A stretch of 64,000 nt of DNA from Palleronia pontilimi (GTDB lineage Bacteria > Pseudomonadota > Alphaproteobacteria > Rhodobacterales > Rhodobacteraceae). Made by a program: the position numbers and the translations under genes. The stretch lies in the NCBI RefSeq assembly GCF_016412875.1, contig NZ_JAEKPD010000001.1, positions 248,001 through 312,000 of the forward strand, in the 5' to 3' direction. Below are positions 46,264-56,470 of the stretch, in pieces (position 1 is the stretch's first letter; each line of letters begins with the position of its first letter). The notes below the pieces were generated by a model. That model was given only the letters and a program-made list of their open reading frames with translations, did no database searches and was not told where the DNA came from.

Positions 46264-47495
46264 GCGTGCCGCTGTCCACGCTGCTGCCGCCCTTCGCACG
46301 CATCGGCCTGATGTCCTTCGGCGGTCCCGCGGCGCAGATCGCGCTGATGCACAAGGTGCTGGTGGACGAGCGCGGCTGGCTGACCGAGCGGCAGTTCCTG
46401 AACGCGCTGTCGTTCTGCATGCTGCTGCCCGGCCCCGAAGCGATGCAGCTGGCCACCTTCGCGGGCTGGCGGTTGGCGGGCATCGGGGGCGGGTTGCTGG
46501 CCGGGGCGCTGTTCGTGCTGCCCGGCGCGCTGGTCATGCTGGCGCTTGCGGCGGGCTACGCGACTTACGGCGAAGTGCCGCTGGTCAGCGCGGTCTTCCT
46601 GGGCATCAAGGCGGCGGTCCTGGTGATCGTCTTCCAGGCGCTGCTGAAGATCGCGGCGCGCGCGCTGGCCCGGCGGGCGCATTGGGCCTTGGCCATCGCG
46701 GCCTTCGTGGCGCTGTTCTTCGTGGCGCTGCCCTACCCGCTGATCGTCCTGGCGGCGGCGGCGATCGGCGCCGTGCTTGGCGGGACGCGGGTCGAGGCCG
46801 CACCGCCACGGCTTGATCTTGCGCGGACCGGCCTGGTGTTGGCTTTGGGCCTGGCACTGTGGCTCGGGCCGCTCTTCCTGCTGGACGGCATCCTGGCCGA
46901 GATCGGGATGTTCTTCGCCAAGCTGGCCGTCGTCACCTTCGGCGGGGCCTATGCCGTTCTGGCCTGGGTCGCGCAGGACGCGGTGACGGCGCTGGGCTGG
47001 ATGACGCCGGGCGAGGTGCTGGACGGGCTGGGCCTGGCCGAGACGACGCCGGGTCCGCTAATCCTGGTGACGCAGTTCGTGGGCTTCCTGGCCGCCTTCC
47101 GCGAGGGCGGATTATGGCTGGGTGCGGCGGGGGCGGGCGTGGCGCTTTGGGCGACCTTCGTGCCCTGCTTTTTGTGGATCTTCGCGGGCGCCCCCTACAT
47201 CGACTGGATCTCGGCCCAGCCGCGCCTGTCGGGTGCCCTGTCGGGCGTGACGGCGGCGGTGGTGGGCGTGGTGGCGAACCTGTCGCTGTGGTTCGGCCTG
47301 CACGTCTTCTTCGGGACGGTCACGCAACAGGGCTTCGGGCCGCTGGTGTTGTGGGTGCCGGATCCCGCGACATTGGATCCGGTTGTCGTCGCGCTGGCGG
47401 CGGTGAGCGCGGTGCTGTTGCTGGGCCTGCGGGTGGGGCTGGGCTGGACCTTGCTGGCCATGGCCGGGCTGGGGCTTGGCGCGTCGCTGATCTAG
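46260..47495 (+). CDS. chrA: Chromate transporter
   Basis: Long-form ChrA efflux protein of 411 aa with two homologous halves. The N-terminal half is RIGLMSFGGPAAQIALMHKVLVDERGWL, and the second half repeats the pattern (KLAVVTFGGAYAVLAWVAQDAV). Chromate signature LLPGPEAMQLATFAGW and TTPGPLILVTQFVGF are present. It is translationally coupled to the ChrB-like gene. Confidence 0.93.
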   Translation: MSVPLSTLLPPFARIGLMSFGGPAAQIALMHKVLVDERGWLTERQFLNALSFCMLLPGPEAMQLATFAGWRLAGIGGGLLAGALFVLPGALVMLALAAGYATYGEVPLVSAVFLGIKAAVLVIVFQALLKIAARALARRAHWALAIAAFVALFFVALPYPLIVLAAAAIGAVLGGTRVEAAPPRLDLARTGLVLALGLALWLGPLFLLDGILAEIGMFFAKLAVVTFGGAYAVLAWVAQDAVTALGWMTPGEVLDGLGLAETTPGPLILVTQFVGFLAAFREGGLWLGAAGAGVALWATFVPCFLWIFAGAPYIDWISAQPRLSGALSGVTAAVVGVVANLSLWFGLHVFFGTVTQQGFGPLVLWVPDPATLDPVVVALAAVSAVLLLGLRVGLGWTLLAMAGLGLGASLI

Positions 47496-47583
47496 GCGGT
47501 CGCGCGTCCGGGCCTGGTCCAAAGGAACGGACGGCGTCGGGGTCGCGTTGCCCCAGCGAAGCATGGATCAGGGGGACGTGGCG

Positions 47584-48999
47584 ATGGCCGACAAGAAGAA
47601 GAGCAAGGCCGTCGAGGCCGAGCAGGACGCGTCGGTCTCGGCCCGCGCCGATGGCCGGGTCGATGCCTATCGCGAGCTGGCCGAACGGATCGCCGGGGGC
47701 GCGCAGGTGGTCCCGCCCGCCATGCTCAGCGGCGAAGCGCGGCGGATGCACATCCGCTCGACCCTGCGCGAAGACCACGCCAGCAGGATCGAGCAGCGCG
47801 CCCAGGGTGCCGTCGACAAGTTCGACACGCTGGCGGGCGACGTTTTCAAGTTCTTCCGCGGCACGGCGCTGCTGTTCTACCGCGACATGGTGGGCAGCGA
47901 TCAGCATATGCCCACGGTCATGGCGCTGGGCGACGTTCACCCCGAGAATTTCGGCGTCATGCCCGACAAGCACGGCGCGCCGATCTTCGGCGTCAACGAT
48001 TTCGACGAGGTGATATATGCGCCCTTTACCTGGGACCTGAAGCGCGGCGCCGTCGGCTTCTGGGTGGCCGCCGACAACGTGGCCGACATGAAGCGCAAGA
48101 AGCGGCGCAAGGTCGTGAAGGCGTTCATCAAGGGCTACCTCGCCGCGATGGAGGATTACGCCGTCCACGCCACCGAGAAGAACGACAGCTGGCGGATGGA
48201 CAACTCGCCCAAGGTCATCCGGCGGCTGTTCGAGCAGGCGTGGGAAGAGCGCAAGGACTGGCTGTGGGACGACTACCTGAAGCCCAACGGCCGCGGGTTT
48301 CGCTCGGATGACGAGCTGCAGCCGATCTCGGGCGATATCGAGAAGTTCCAGAAGGCGGTGGATGCGCTGGCGGAATCCAACGGACTGGACGTGCCCGACC
48401 GCTCGCCCGAGTTGCGGGTCAAGGACGTCTGCGTGCGCCACGGACAGGGCACGGCGTCGCTGGGGCTGCCGCGCTATTACGTCCTGCTGGAAGGCCCGTC
48501 CAAGGACGCGACCGACGACATCATCATCGAGTTCAAGGCCGCGCGACGCTCGGCGCTGGAGGGGCTGGTGCCGCCCAGCGAGTTCAACGCGGGCGACAAG
48601 GCGGAACGGATCGCCCACGGCCAGGCGGTGCAGCTGGCCCATGGCGACGTGTTCTACGGCGCGGTCGAGATCGACGGCGAAAGCTTCATGTCGCGCGAGC
48701 GCGCGCCATATCGCGACGATATCGACCTGGACGATCTGAGCTACAAATCGTGGAAGAAATACGCCCGCGCCTGCGGTGCGGCCCTGGCGCAGGCGCACGC
48801 GCTGTCCGACGACCTGGGGCAGGTGGATTACGATGTCGAGCCGTCGATCATCGCGGCGGCAACGCCCCGGCACCTGTTCCTGCGGGACACGGCGCGCTGG
48901 ACCGAAGAGGTGGCGGACCGGCTGAAGCGGGATCACGAGATGTTCAAGCAGGACCACAAGCTGGGCGCATTCGACCAGGTTGACATGGTCTATCGCTAG
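47584..48999 (+). CDS. DUF2252 protein (kinase-like fold)
   Basis: 471 aa from the ATG at 47584, where CAGGGGGA lies about 8 nt upstream; longer starts exist. DUF2252 motifs: FFRGTALLFYRDM, GDVHPENFGV, and FDEVIYAPFTWDLKRGAVGFW. The GDxHxxNF pattern resembles aminoglycoside phosphotransferase catalytic loops, so a kinase-like activity is possible. No substrate is known. Confidence 0.85.
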   Translation: MADKKKSKAVEAEQDASVSARADGRVDAYRELAERIAGGAQVVPPAMLSGEARRMHIRSTLREDHASRIEQRAQGAVDKFDTLAGDVFKFFRGTALLFYRDMVGSDQHMPTVMALGDVHPENFGVMPDKHGAPIFGVNDFDEVIYAPFTWDLKRGAVGFWVAADNVADMKRKKRRKVVKAFIKGYLAAMEDYAVHATEKNDSWRMDNSPKVIRRLFEQAWEERKDWLWDDYLKPNGRGFRSDDELQPISGDIEKFQKAVDALAESNGLDVPDRSPELRVKDVCVRHGQGTASLGLPRYYVLLEGPSKDATDDIIIEFKAARRSALEGLVPPSEFNAGDKAERIAHGQAVQLAHGDVFYGAVEIDGESFMSRERAPYRDDIDLDDLSYKSWKKYARACGAALAQAHALSDDLGQVDYDVEPSIIAAATPRHLFLRDTARWTEEVADRLKRDHEMFKQDHKLGAFDQVDMVYR

Positions 49000-49118
49000 A
49001 GACTTGAGCCAATGGGATCCTTTCGGGTCATGGCTGTCCCGAGGGGCATTCGAGCCACCGATATCACTCGCTGATCACGGTGCAGACTTGGTGTCGCCGC
49101 GGATGTTCCGTTGGCCTA

Positions 49119-52100
49119 TTAGCGGCCACGCATCCCGGTGGCAAGGCGCCTACGATCTTCACCCGATGTGTTTCGCAACCAGAGCCCATGGGAGGGCTCG
49201 ACGCGTTGGCGCTTCAAGAAGCGCAGCGCCGGGGGGCCGAAGACGCATTGAACTTGCGCGTTGGTGCGGCAGTCGGCCAGGCCCGGAACGACCGAGAACA
49301 GCTGCTCGCGATCGGCAGGCGCCAGTGACCTCACCGCCATCATGCCCGGGAAGAAACTTTCGCAGGCGACGCCTTCGGCAAAGATGACGTGGTGTCGACC
49401 GAGCAGAAGATGGTGATACGACACGGCGCGCTTGCCCTGGGCGATGCGGATCCCGGGCACGCAGTCGGCCAGGTGGCCCGCCCGCGCAAAGCCCCTCTCG
49501 CCCAGAAGGATGCCGTGCTGGCGCGAAACCAGAAGATCGCGGCGGGCGCAAAGCGCACCCGTGTTGCCGAAGTTGAAATCGCTGATCGTGTCGGCCCCGG
49601 ACGACACGGTGAAGACGTCGTCGCCGTCGCCGCCGGTCAGGCTGTCATTGCCGCCCCCGCCGTCGATCGTGTCCTGCCCGGCGCCGTCCGAGATGGTGTG
49701 CGCGCCGTCCGCGTCGCGGATGCTGTCGCCGCCCGAACCGCCGATTATGCTGTCGTCGCCGGATTCCGCGCTGACGTCCAGGCCGCTGGTATCGGCAGAT
49801 CCGTCCAGGGTGTCGTCCTGGTCGGTCAGGATGATCGCCTCGATCCCGCTGAACGTGGTGGTGTCGGTGCCGTCGGTGATCGTGCCCGCTTCGTCGCCGG
49901 TATAGGTGACGGACACGGGAACGGTCACCGCGGACGGGTCGATCGTGTCGAAATCGCTGGTCGAGGTGACGCCTTCGCCGCCGAAGATCGTGTCGTTGCC
50001 GTTCCCGCCATAAAGGCTGTCGGCCCCCGCTTCGCCCCGCAGCGAGTCGGCGCCCAACCCGCCGGTCAGCGTGTCACTACCGCTGGCGCCCAGCAGCGTA
50101 TCGTTGCCGCCACCGCCGTCCAGCGCGATGCCTTGAGCGGTCGACCTGGGATCCATGTTGTCGGCCTGCTCGGTCAGGTCCAGACGCTCGATTTCGGTTA
50201 AGCTCAGCGTGTCGTTGCCTTCGGTCGCGGTCCCAGCCTCGTCTCCCGAATAGGTGACGGCGAGGCCCGTGCTCAGGGCCGAGAAATCCAGCAGGTCGTC
50301 GTCGTTACCGCCCGCCCCGCCGTCGATGGTGTCGCCGCCGAAGCCGTCTTCGATCAGGAACGTATCGGCGTCGTCGCCGCCCGACAGGCTGTCGGCACCG
50401 ACGATCGGCGTTTCGGTGGTGAAGACATGGGCGACGCCGAAGAACGGGTTGTAGGTGTAGATGAAGAACTGCTCGGTGTTGCCGTTCGCGTAGGTCAGGA
50501 TCGCTTCTTAGTAGTCGCCCCGGTTGAAGGCCTGCCAGCGGAAATAGTTCCTGACGGTCGTGCCGACGACCACCTCGCCATTGGCCAAGTCGAGGTATTC
50601 CAGCGCACCGGCAAGGCCGCCGATGATGGTGTCGCCGCCCGCACCGCCCAGCAGCGTGTCGTTGCCAAGGCCCGTGGTCAGAAGGTCGTCGCCGAAAAGG
50701 TTTCGTCCCCCGCCGCCGCGTCGTTGTCTGGGGCCGAGATATTGCCGCCCGGCCTCGTGGTGATCGCGACGAGACTGCCGAATGCGTCGTAGGCGCGCAC
50801 CTCGGCGCCGCCGGTGGTTGCCAGGCCCGCGACCCGGAAATGGACGTTCTGGACACTGGCCGAGAAATCGACGGTCAGGACGCCCGCATTGTCCATGTCG
50901 AACGAGCTGTTCGTGTTTGCGGTGCCGTCGCCGGTGTCGATGCCGTCCACCCGGTTCGATTCGTCGAAGCGGTCGCTGGTTCCGGTGCTGACGTAGTCGA
51001 ACGTGACCCCGTTGATCGTCTGCGATCCGCTGGTGATCGGAGCTGTCGGAGCGGCCTCGTCGCTCCAGAGAAAGGCGGCCCGGCGCCGGGGCCCGTGCCG
51101 TCGCCGATCAGGTGGTCGTCACCGTCACCGCCGGTGATGCTGTCTGCGCTTTCGCCCCCGTCGATGGTGACGCCCGTGGTCGTCGCACTTGCGTCGGCGA
51201 TATCGTCGAGTTCGGTAAAGACGATCCGCTCGATCACCGAGAAATCGATGGTGCCGACGCCGTCGGTGATCGTGCCCGCCTCGTCGCCGTTGTAGATGAC
51301 GGAAACGGCGTTCGTAAGCGCGGCCAGGTGTATGGTGTCCGCGTCGATTCCGCCTTCGCCGCCCAGGATCGTGTCCGCGCCGAAGCCGTCTTCGATCCCG
51401 AACGTGTCCGCGCCCGCCCCGCCATCAAGGCTGTCGTCGCCGGTCCCGCCATGGATGACATCCGCCGAAAGCGAGCCGATGATCGTGTCGTTGTTGCTTT
51501 CGCCGTAGATGCCGGCGATGTCGATCAGCGTCGGGCCGGAGAAATCCAGGAACGCCGCCTGCGCGTCGACGCTGTAGATGCTCACGTTCGCAAAGCCGTT
51601 CGCGTCGATCACCTCGATGCTGTTGGTGGCATCGAAATTCCCGTCGATCCCGACATTCGCACCGTCGACCATCGCCAGGATCCTGTCGGTCCCGTCGCCG
51701 CCCAAGAAGCCATTGTCGCCGTCGCTGGCATAGGCCAGGAACACGTCGTCGCCCAGACCGCCCAGCAGCGTATCGCGGTCGTTGCCGCCCCACAGCGTGT
51801 CGTTGCCATCTCCGCCCAGGACGCTGTCGTTGCCGTCGCCGCCTTCCAGCCGGTCGTTGCCCGACCCGCCGTCCATCGTGTCGTTTCCGGCATAGCCGCG
51901 CAGGATGTCGTCACCGGTGCCGCTGGCATCCGTGGCGCCGTCGGAATGCCCGGGCCCCATGGCGTCGTCGCCCGCCGTGCCGTCCACGATTCCGTCGGGC
52001 TGAAGCACGGTTTTCGGCGTTGTTGATGGTCGCCGTCGGGTCGCGCGTGATGACGGTATCGGTGCCGCCGCCTGTATCGAAACTGCCGGTCGCGTTCTCA

Positions 52101-52510
52101 CCGATGGTGATGGTGTCATCGCCGTTGTTGGTGGCGAAGGTGCTGTTGATGACGAAATTGTCGCCGAGGATGATCGCGTCGTTGCCGCTGCCGCTTTTCC
52201 ACGTGTCGTTCGTGACGTTGTCGCCGACGATCAGGGTGACGTCGCAGGTGGCCTTGTCCGCCTTGAAGAACACGCCGCCCAGATCGACGTTGTCCGCGAT
52301 GGTGATGTCCGGGCTCAGCTTTTCCTTGATCTCGACGTCGAACGCGTTGGGGTTGCTGTCGTCGAAGATGATCGAGAAATTGATGAGCGATCCCGACGCT
52401 GACTCCAGACGGATGTTGTTGGACGCCGTGGGCTTGAAGATGAAGACACCGCCCTCGGTGACGAGGATGGTGCCGCCCGGCATATCCGTGGGGATGCGAT
52501 AGGTCGCCAT
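49119..52510 (-). pseudogene. RTX (haemolysin-type repeat) / Hint protein, decayed
   Basis: The frame starts at 52510 (MATYRIPTDMPGGTILVTEGG) and carries many GGxGxDxLxGG calcium-binding repeats. It is broken in three places: about 52008-52014 (AENR... should continue TVLQPDGIVDGTAGDD), about 51075-51090, and about 50691-50703. A TAA at 50508-50510 interrupts the frame after NRGDY. The C-terminus has a Hint-2 end (RRDLLVSRQHGIL, then VSYHHLLLGRHHVIFAEG). The usual CFTPGT start of the Hint domain is missing, lost at about 49548-49562. Without these lesions the product would be a large type-I-secreted protein of about 1100 residues. Assembly errors are an alternative for single-base shifts. Confidence 0.75.
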
Positions 52511-52874
52511 GGGTCAGATCGCACCGAAGGTGGTGACTGGGCCGCGCACCGGTCGGCGGGGCCCGATCTTTGCGGGGGGCCGACCTTTCCACATCCGAGA
52601 CCCGGGCAGACGACACCGCCGACAGGACCGGGTGCAGCCCATGCCCCGTCGCTTCCAGTGGGTCCTGCGCCCCCATGGTTCACGGATATCGTCGTCACTT
52701 CGAAGGCCACCGCTTTGGCGCGAATGCGGACGTTCATGGGCAAAATCGCTTAAGGATGCGTTTCGGCGCACGTGAGAGGTGTCCCGGGGTGTACGGATGG
52801 CATTTTGAAAAAATTGCGCGGAACGCCGACGGCGGCATCCTGCGCGAAGATAGCCCTTCTATGGCGGAGGCATC
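52511..52874. other. Gene-free stretch upstream of the RTX pseudogene
   Basis: No coding region with a ribosome site, RNA or clear repeat is seen here. It lies between the RTX start and the LysR gene end, both on the minus strand, and probably holds the RTX promoter. Confidence 0.5.
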
Positions 52875-53816
52875 TCAGTCGGCGCTCTTGGCGAGCCGCT
52901 CTGCCCTGGCTTGGATCGCCTCGTAAGCCGAGATCACGAGCGACCGAAGCCACAATCCGCCCGGGTCCTGCGCCAGGCGGGCGCTCCAGAAGAAGCGGAA
53001 GGTGATGTCCGGCAGGTCGATCGGGGGGCGCTTGGCAATCAGCCCGTAAGTCTGCATGTCCTCGACCATGAACCACTCGACAGTCGTGCCCAGCATGTTC
53101 GTCCGTGCCAGAAGCGGTGCGACGCCCGAGAATTCCGGCAAATGCGCCCCGATGCGCCGTTCAAGCCCATCGCGCGAGATGCTTGCCTCCACGGTCTGGC
53201 GCCCGGCATTCGACAGGCCGACCATCACGTGCGGCCAATCCAGCCAGGCCTGCTTGTTCCAGTTCCCGGCGGCGGGATGGTCCTTGCGCATGTAGGTATA
53301 GCGTTTGAGCGTCGGCATGACCTGCTCGATCACGCCGTCCGGCAGCGGTGTGTCCGAGCCGAGCAGCGCCAGATCGATCTCTTCGTCTGCGACGGCCTGG
53401 TAGAGATGCGCGCCCAATCCCACCCATTCCAGCGCCACACCGGGTGCTTCGTCGTCGATCCGGGCGAAGACCTCGGCGATCAGCGCCGTGATCGCCGGGA
53501 CCGCGATTCGAAACCTTCGATTGCTGGTCGCGGGGTCGAATTCGCGCGGCGGGGCCAGGACCTTTTCGATCTGGCGCAGGATCGGACGCACGTCCTTGAT
53601 CATCTGCTGCGCGAAGGGCGACGCCTTCATCTTGCCGCCCACCTTGACCAAGATCGGATCGTCCAGCTGTTCGCGCAACCTGGCCAGCGCGTGGCTGACG
53701 GCGGATTGCGTGCGCCCGACCCGATCGGCAGCCTTCGTGACGCTGCCCGTATCCATCAGCGCCTCGAACGTGACGAGCAGGTTCAGGTCGATCTTGCTGA
53801 GATCAATCTTGCTCAT
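52875..53816 (-). CDS. LysR-family transcriptional regulator
   Basis: 313 aa. The N-terminal HTH is DLNLLVTFEALMDTGSVTKAADRVGRTQSAVSHALARLREQ, and an effector domain follows (about residues 95-300). It is divergent from the SnoaL-like exported protein, with about 98 bp between the starts. LysR proteins usually regulate the divergent neighbour. No effector can be inferred. Confidence 0.92.
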   Translation of the reverse strand: MSKIDLSKIDLNLLVTFEALMDTGSVTKAADRVGRTQSAVSHALARLREQLDDPILVKVGGKMKASPFAQQMIKDVRPILRQIEKVLAPPREFDPATSNRRFRIAVPAITALIAEVFARIDDEAPGVALEWVGLGAHLYQAVADEEIDLALLGSDTPLPDGVIEQVMPTLKRYTYMRKDHPAAGNWNKQAWLDWPHVMVGLSNAGRQTVEASISRDGLERRIGAHLPEFSGVAPLLARTNMLGTTVEWFMVEDMQTYGLIAKRPPIDLPDITFRFFWSARLAQDPGGLWLRSLVISAYEAIQARAERLAKSAD

Positions 53817-53914
53817 GGGCCATGCAAACTGTTCGTTATCCTTCCAGAATTCGCTCCGCTACCCTTGATACCAGGCCCGCACGACGCGGACCGGGACATG
53901 GAAAGGACTACGGC

Positions 53915-54436
53915 ATGACTGGGAACAAAATGAAAGTCGCAATGCGGGGTGCCACGACCGGCCTGTTGATGGGATTGTTGGCCGGGGAGATCGCGCAGGC
54001 GGACGCGGGCGCCTCGGACGAGGTCAAAGCGGTCTCGGACGCCTTTTACGGCGCGCTGAACGAGATGTTGCAAGGCACGCCCATTTCGGAACGGGTCGCT
54101 TCGCTCTGGCTGGACGCGCCGGATGTCACGGCACAGCACCCGCTTGGCGGGCGCGATACCGGCCTTGCCACCTTGGTCGGCGCTTTCGACGGTGTGGCAA
54201 GCATGGCTTCCGGCGGCACGCTGACGCTCGAAGATCAAGCCATCGCGGTCTTCGGCGACACGGCCGTCGAAACGGGTGTCGAGACCGGGACGGCCACCTT
54301 GTCGGGCGAAGAAATCCCGCTGGGATACAGGGTCACCAATGTCTACACCCTGACCGACGATGGCTGGCGTATGGTGCATCACCACACCGATCTTTCGCCG
54401 CCCCTCATCGACCTGATGGCGCGGCTGGGACAATAG
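53915..54436 (+). CDS. SnoaL/DUF4440-like exported protein
   Basis: 173 aa from ATG 53915, with GGAAAGGA upstream. The signal peptide ends near AQADA. The mature NTF2-like fold is suggested by VSDAFYGALNEML and the late YRVTNVYTLTDDGWRMVHHHTDLSPP, typical of SnoaL-like proteins. The cargo or reaction is unknown. It is the probable target of the divergent LysR regulator. Confidence 0.75.
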   Translation: MTGNKMKVAMRGATTGLLMGLLAGEIAQADAGASDEVKAVSDAFYGALNEMLQGTPISERVASLWLDAPDVTAQHPLGGRDTGLATLVGAFDGVASMASGGTLTLEDQAIAVFGDTAVETGVETGTATLSGEEIPLGYRVTNVYTLTDDGWRMVHHHTDLSPPLIDLMARLGQ

Positions 54437-54533
54437 GCGACCTTGCCGCCGATGACGGGTGCGGTCAGCGCAAGGTGGCGCTGCCCTGCCCATCCGACGC
54501 CCGGCGGAGATGGAGCGAAACGAAGAATGAGTA

Positions 54534-54965
54534 TCAGCGGCGGCGGGCGCCGTTGCGGACCCGATCGGCCAGGCGTTGGGCGTAGGCGGCGCGCGCTTCG
54601 GGGGACATCTGGCCCAGGCGGTCCACCAGGGCGTCTTCGGCGCGGGCGGCGCGCGCTTGGCCCAGCTCGCGCTGGCGGGTGAGCGCGGCGCGGGCGGCTG
54701 CGGGATCGAAGGGTTCGGCGCCGAGGGCCGCGATGAGTTCGCGGAAGCGGCGGCGGCGCTCGCCCCGGTCGGGTCGGGGCAACTGGGCGCGGATCGCGGC
54801 GCGGTCGGCGTCGGGCAAGGCCCAGATCAGCGGCTCGGCCCGGACGGACGGGTGGGCGCGGCGGTCCAGCCACGCCCCCGCCACAAGGCCCAGGACAAGG
54901 AGGTTCAACCCCAGCGACAGGACCAGGATCGTGCGCCAGCGCGCGGGCAGGGTCGATAGGAGCAT
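54534..54965 (-). CDS. Periplasmic heavy-metal sensor (Metal_resist family)
   Basis: 143 aa with one N-terminal transmembrane helix (about residues 10-30) and a periplasmic, Arg/Ala-rich helical domain. This resembles the CnrX/ZraP/CpxP-like family. It is the last gene after the sigma and anti-sigma genes, 4 bp after the anti-sigma stop. It may sense a metal or envelope stress and relay it to the anti-sigma factor, as CnrX does; this is inferred. Confidence 0.7.
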   Translation of the reverse strand: MLLSTLPARWRTILVLSLGLNLLVLGLVAGAWLDRRAHPSVRAEPLIWALPDADRAAIRAQLPRPDRGERRRRFRELIAALGAEPFDPAAARAALTRQRELGQARAARAEDALVDRLGQMSPEARAAYAQRLADRVRNGARRR

Positions 54966-54969
54966 CCGC

Positions 54970-55338
54970 TCACTCCTCGGCCAGAAGTTCGAAATCGTAG
55001 GACGGGGTCAGGTCGTAATCGGCTTGCGCCAGGCTGAACGTGTCAGGCAGCGCGCCGCCGAAGCCGATCATCAACCCAGCGACACCCGCCGCGACAAGGG
55101 TCAACCACGCGCCGGTGTCGGACCGGTTGCGGGGCTGGTGGCGTTTCGCATCGCGGGCGATGCGGGCCATCAGCAGGTCCGACGGCCGCGGCGGGGTCGC
55201 GCGGGCGGCGTGGAAGGCTTGTTCGAGCATCGCGTCCTCGGCGATGCGTGCCATCAGCGCATCCGGGACCGCGTCCGGCTTCAGCGCGGCCAGGTCGGCG
55301 GCCAGGTCGGCGCTCGGGTCGGTATCGCGGTCAGTCAT
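54970..55338 (-). CDS. Probable anti-sigma factor
   Basis: 122 aa with a cytoplasmic N-terminal half, one transmembrane helix (about residues 76-96, AWLTLVAAGVAGLMIGFGG) and a short periplasmic tail (LTPSYDFELLAEE). The start overlaps the sigma-factor stop by 8 bp. Position, size and topology fit a membrane-bound anti-sigma factor; no zinc-binding HxxxCxxC motif is seen. Confidence 0.65.
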   Translation of the reverse strand: MTDRDTDPSADLAADLAALKPDAVPDALMARIAEDAMLEQAFHAARATPPRPSDLLMARIARDAKRHQPRNRSDTGAWLTLVAAGVAGLMIGFGGALPDTFSLAQADYDLTPSYDFELLAEE

Positions 55339-55900
55339 GGATCAACGCCTCTCTGCGGGGGGCAAGCGCGCGGGCAAGGGCGGCGCGGCCGCGGGCGGTC
55401 AGGCTTTCGACGGCGTCGACACTGATCTCCATGGCTTCGGCGACCTGTGGGTTCGGAAGCTCGTGGATATGGCGCAGGATGACCGCCAGGCGCTGGCGGT
55501 CGGGCAGCGTCTGCAGCGCATCCTCCAGCGCGGTGCGCCGCTGGGACGCGTGAAGGCGGGCCAGCGTGCCGGGGGCCGTGTCGGGCAGGTCTTGCTCGGG
55601 TTCCAGGGGCTGGAGCTGGGCGCGCTTGCGCAGACGGTCCGTGCACAGATTGGCGGCGACGCGAAAGGTCCAGGTGGACACCTGCGCCCGGCCCGGCTGC
55701 CAGTCGGGCGCCTTGCGCCACAACCGCAGCAGCGTGTCCTGGGTGACATCCTCGGCCTCGGTGCGATCGTTCAGCATCCGGGCAGCCATCGCCAGGATGC
55801 GCGGCGCGTGGCGCTGGGCCAGGGGCGCGGCGGCGGTCTGGTCGCCCGAAGCATAGGCTGCCAGCAAGGCGTCGTCGCTGCGGGGATCGGTGTCGGACAT
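55331..55900 (-). CDS. ECF-family RNA polymerase sigma factor
   Basis: 189 aa with sigma-2 (ILAMAARMLNDRTEAEDVTQDTLLRLW) and sigma-4 (LPDRQRLAVILRHIHELPNPQVAEAMEISVDAVESLTARGRAAL) regions. It is the first gene of a sigma, anti-sigma, metal-sensor unit. The target promoter is unknown. The EF-hand gene lies 51 bp upstream on the same strand. Confidence 0.9.
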   Translation of the reverse strand: MSDTDPRSDDALLAAYASGDQTAAAPLAQRHAPRILAMAARMLNDRTEAEDVTQDTLLRLWRKAPDWQPGRAQVSTWTFRVAANLCTDRLRKRAQLQPLEPEQDLPDTAPGTLARLHASQRRTALEDALQTLPDRQRLAVILRHIHELPNPQVAEAMEISVDAVESLTARGRAALARALAPRREALIHD

Positions 55901-55951
55901 GTCAATCCTGTCGCATGGCGTGGCCCCCCGGGGGAAGAGCCACGCCGGATT

Positions 55952-56386
55952 TCAGCGGCTGTGCCGGGCGCGCATGGATTGCAGCTCGTCGGCCGACAGA
56001 ACATCGTCGCCGTTGGCATCCACCCGGTCGAAAAGCCTCTCGATCCGGTCGCCGCGCGGGCCGGGCAACTCGGATTCCGTGAGCTGGCCGTCACCGTCCG
56101 CGTCGAGCCGGGCGAAGCGCTGGGCGACGCGCTCGGCGGCTCTGGCCTGGGCGCGGGCGGTCATCTCGGCCTGCGACAGGGCCCCGTTGCCGTCGGTATC
56201 GGCGGCCGCGAAGCGGGCGGAGATTGCCGTCTGCGCCTCGTCGCGGGTGATCTGGCCGTCGCCATTCAGGTCGAGCATGCGGATGCGGTCGGCCTTGCCG
56301 CGATGTTCGCCTGCCGCCATCGCCACGGGTGCGGCAAGGCCGGTAACCAGGGCGGCGGCGAGCGCTGCAAGTACGGGTCTGTTCAT
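55952..56386 (-). CDS. Exported EF-hand protein
   Basis: 144 aa with a signal peptide (VTGLAAPVAMAAG). Four EF-hand calcium loops lie at about residues 39-50, 63-74, 95-106 and 123-134 (patterns such as DLNGDGQITRDE and DADGDGQLTESE). The fourth loop has Asp instead of Gly at position 6. AAAGGA precedes the ATG at 56386. It lies 51 bp upstream of the sigma-factor gene and may be co-transcribed; it could be a calcium or metal sensor. Confidence 0.88.
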   Translation of the reverse strand: MNRPVLAALAAALVTGLAAPVAMAAGEHRGKADRIRMLDLNGDGQITRDEAQTAISARFAAADTDGNGALSQAEMTARAQARAAERVAQRFARLDADGDGQLTESELPGPRGDRIERLFDRVDANGDDVLSADELQSMRARHSR

Positions 56387-56470
56387 GGTGGTGTCCTTTG
56401 GTTGGGTGTCAGTTCGGCGTCGCGACTGGGGGTGATACGGACGAGCGGGGCATTTCCGTCGGCACCATCC

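Noticed and set aside
49389-50201. Plus-strand coding frames opposite the RTX region
   Set aside because: They are the antisense reading of calcium-binding repeats and show low-complexity composition with no known domain.
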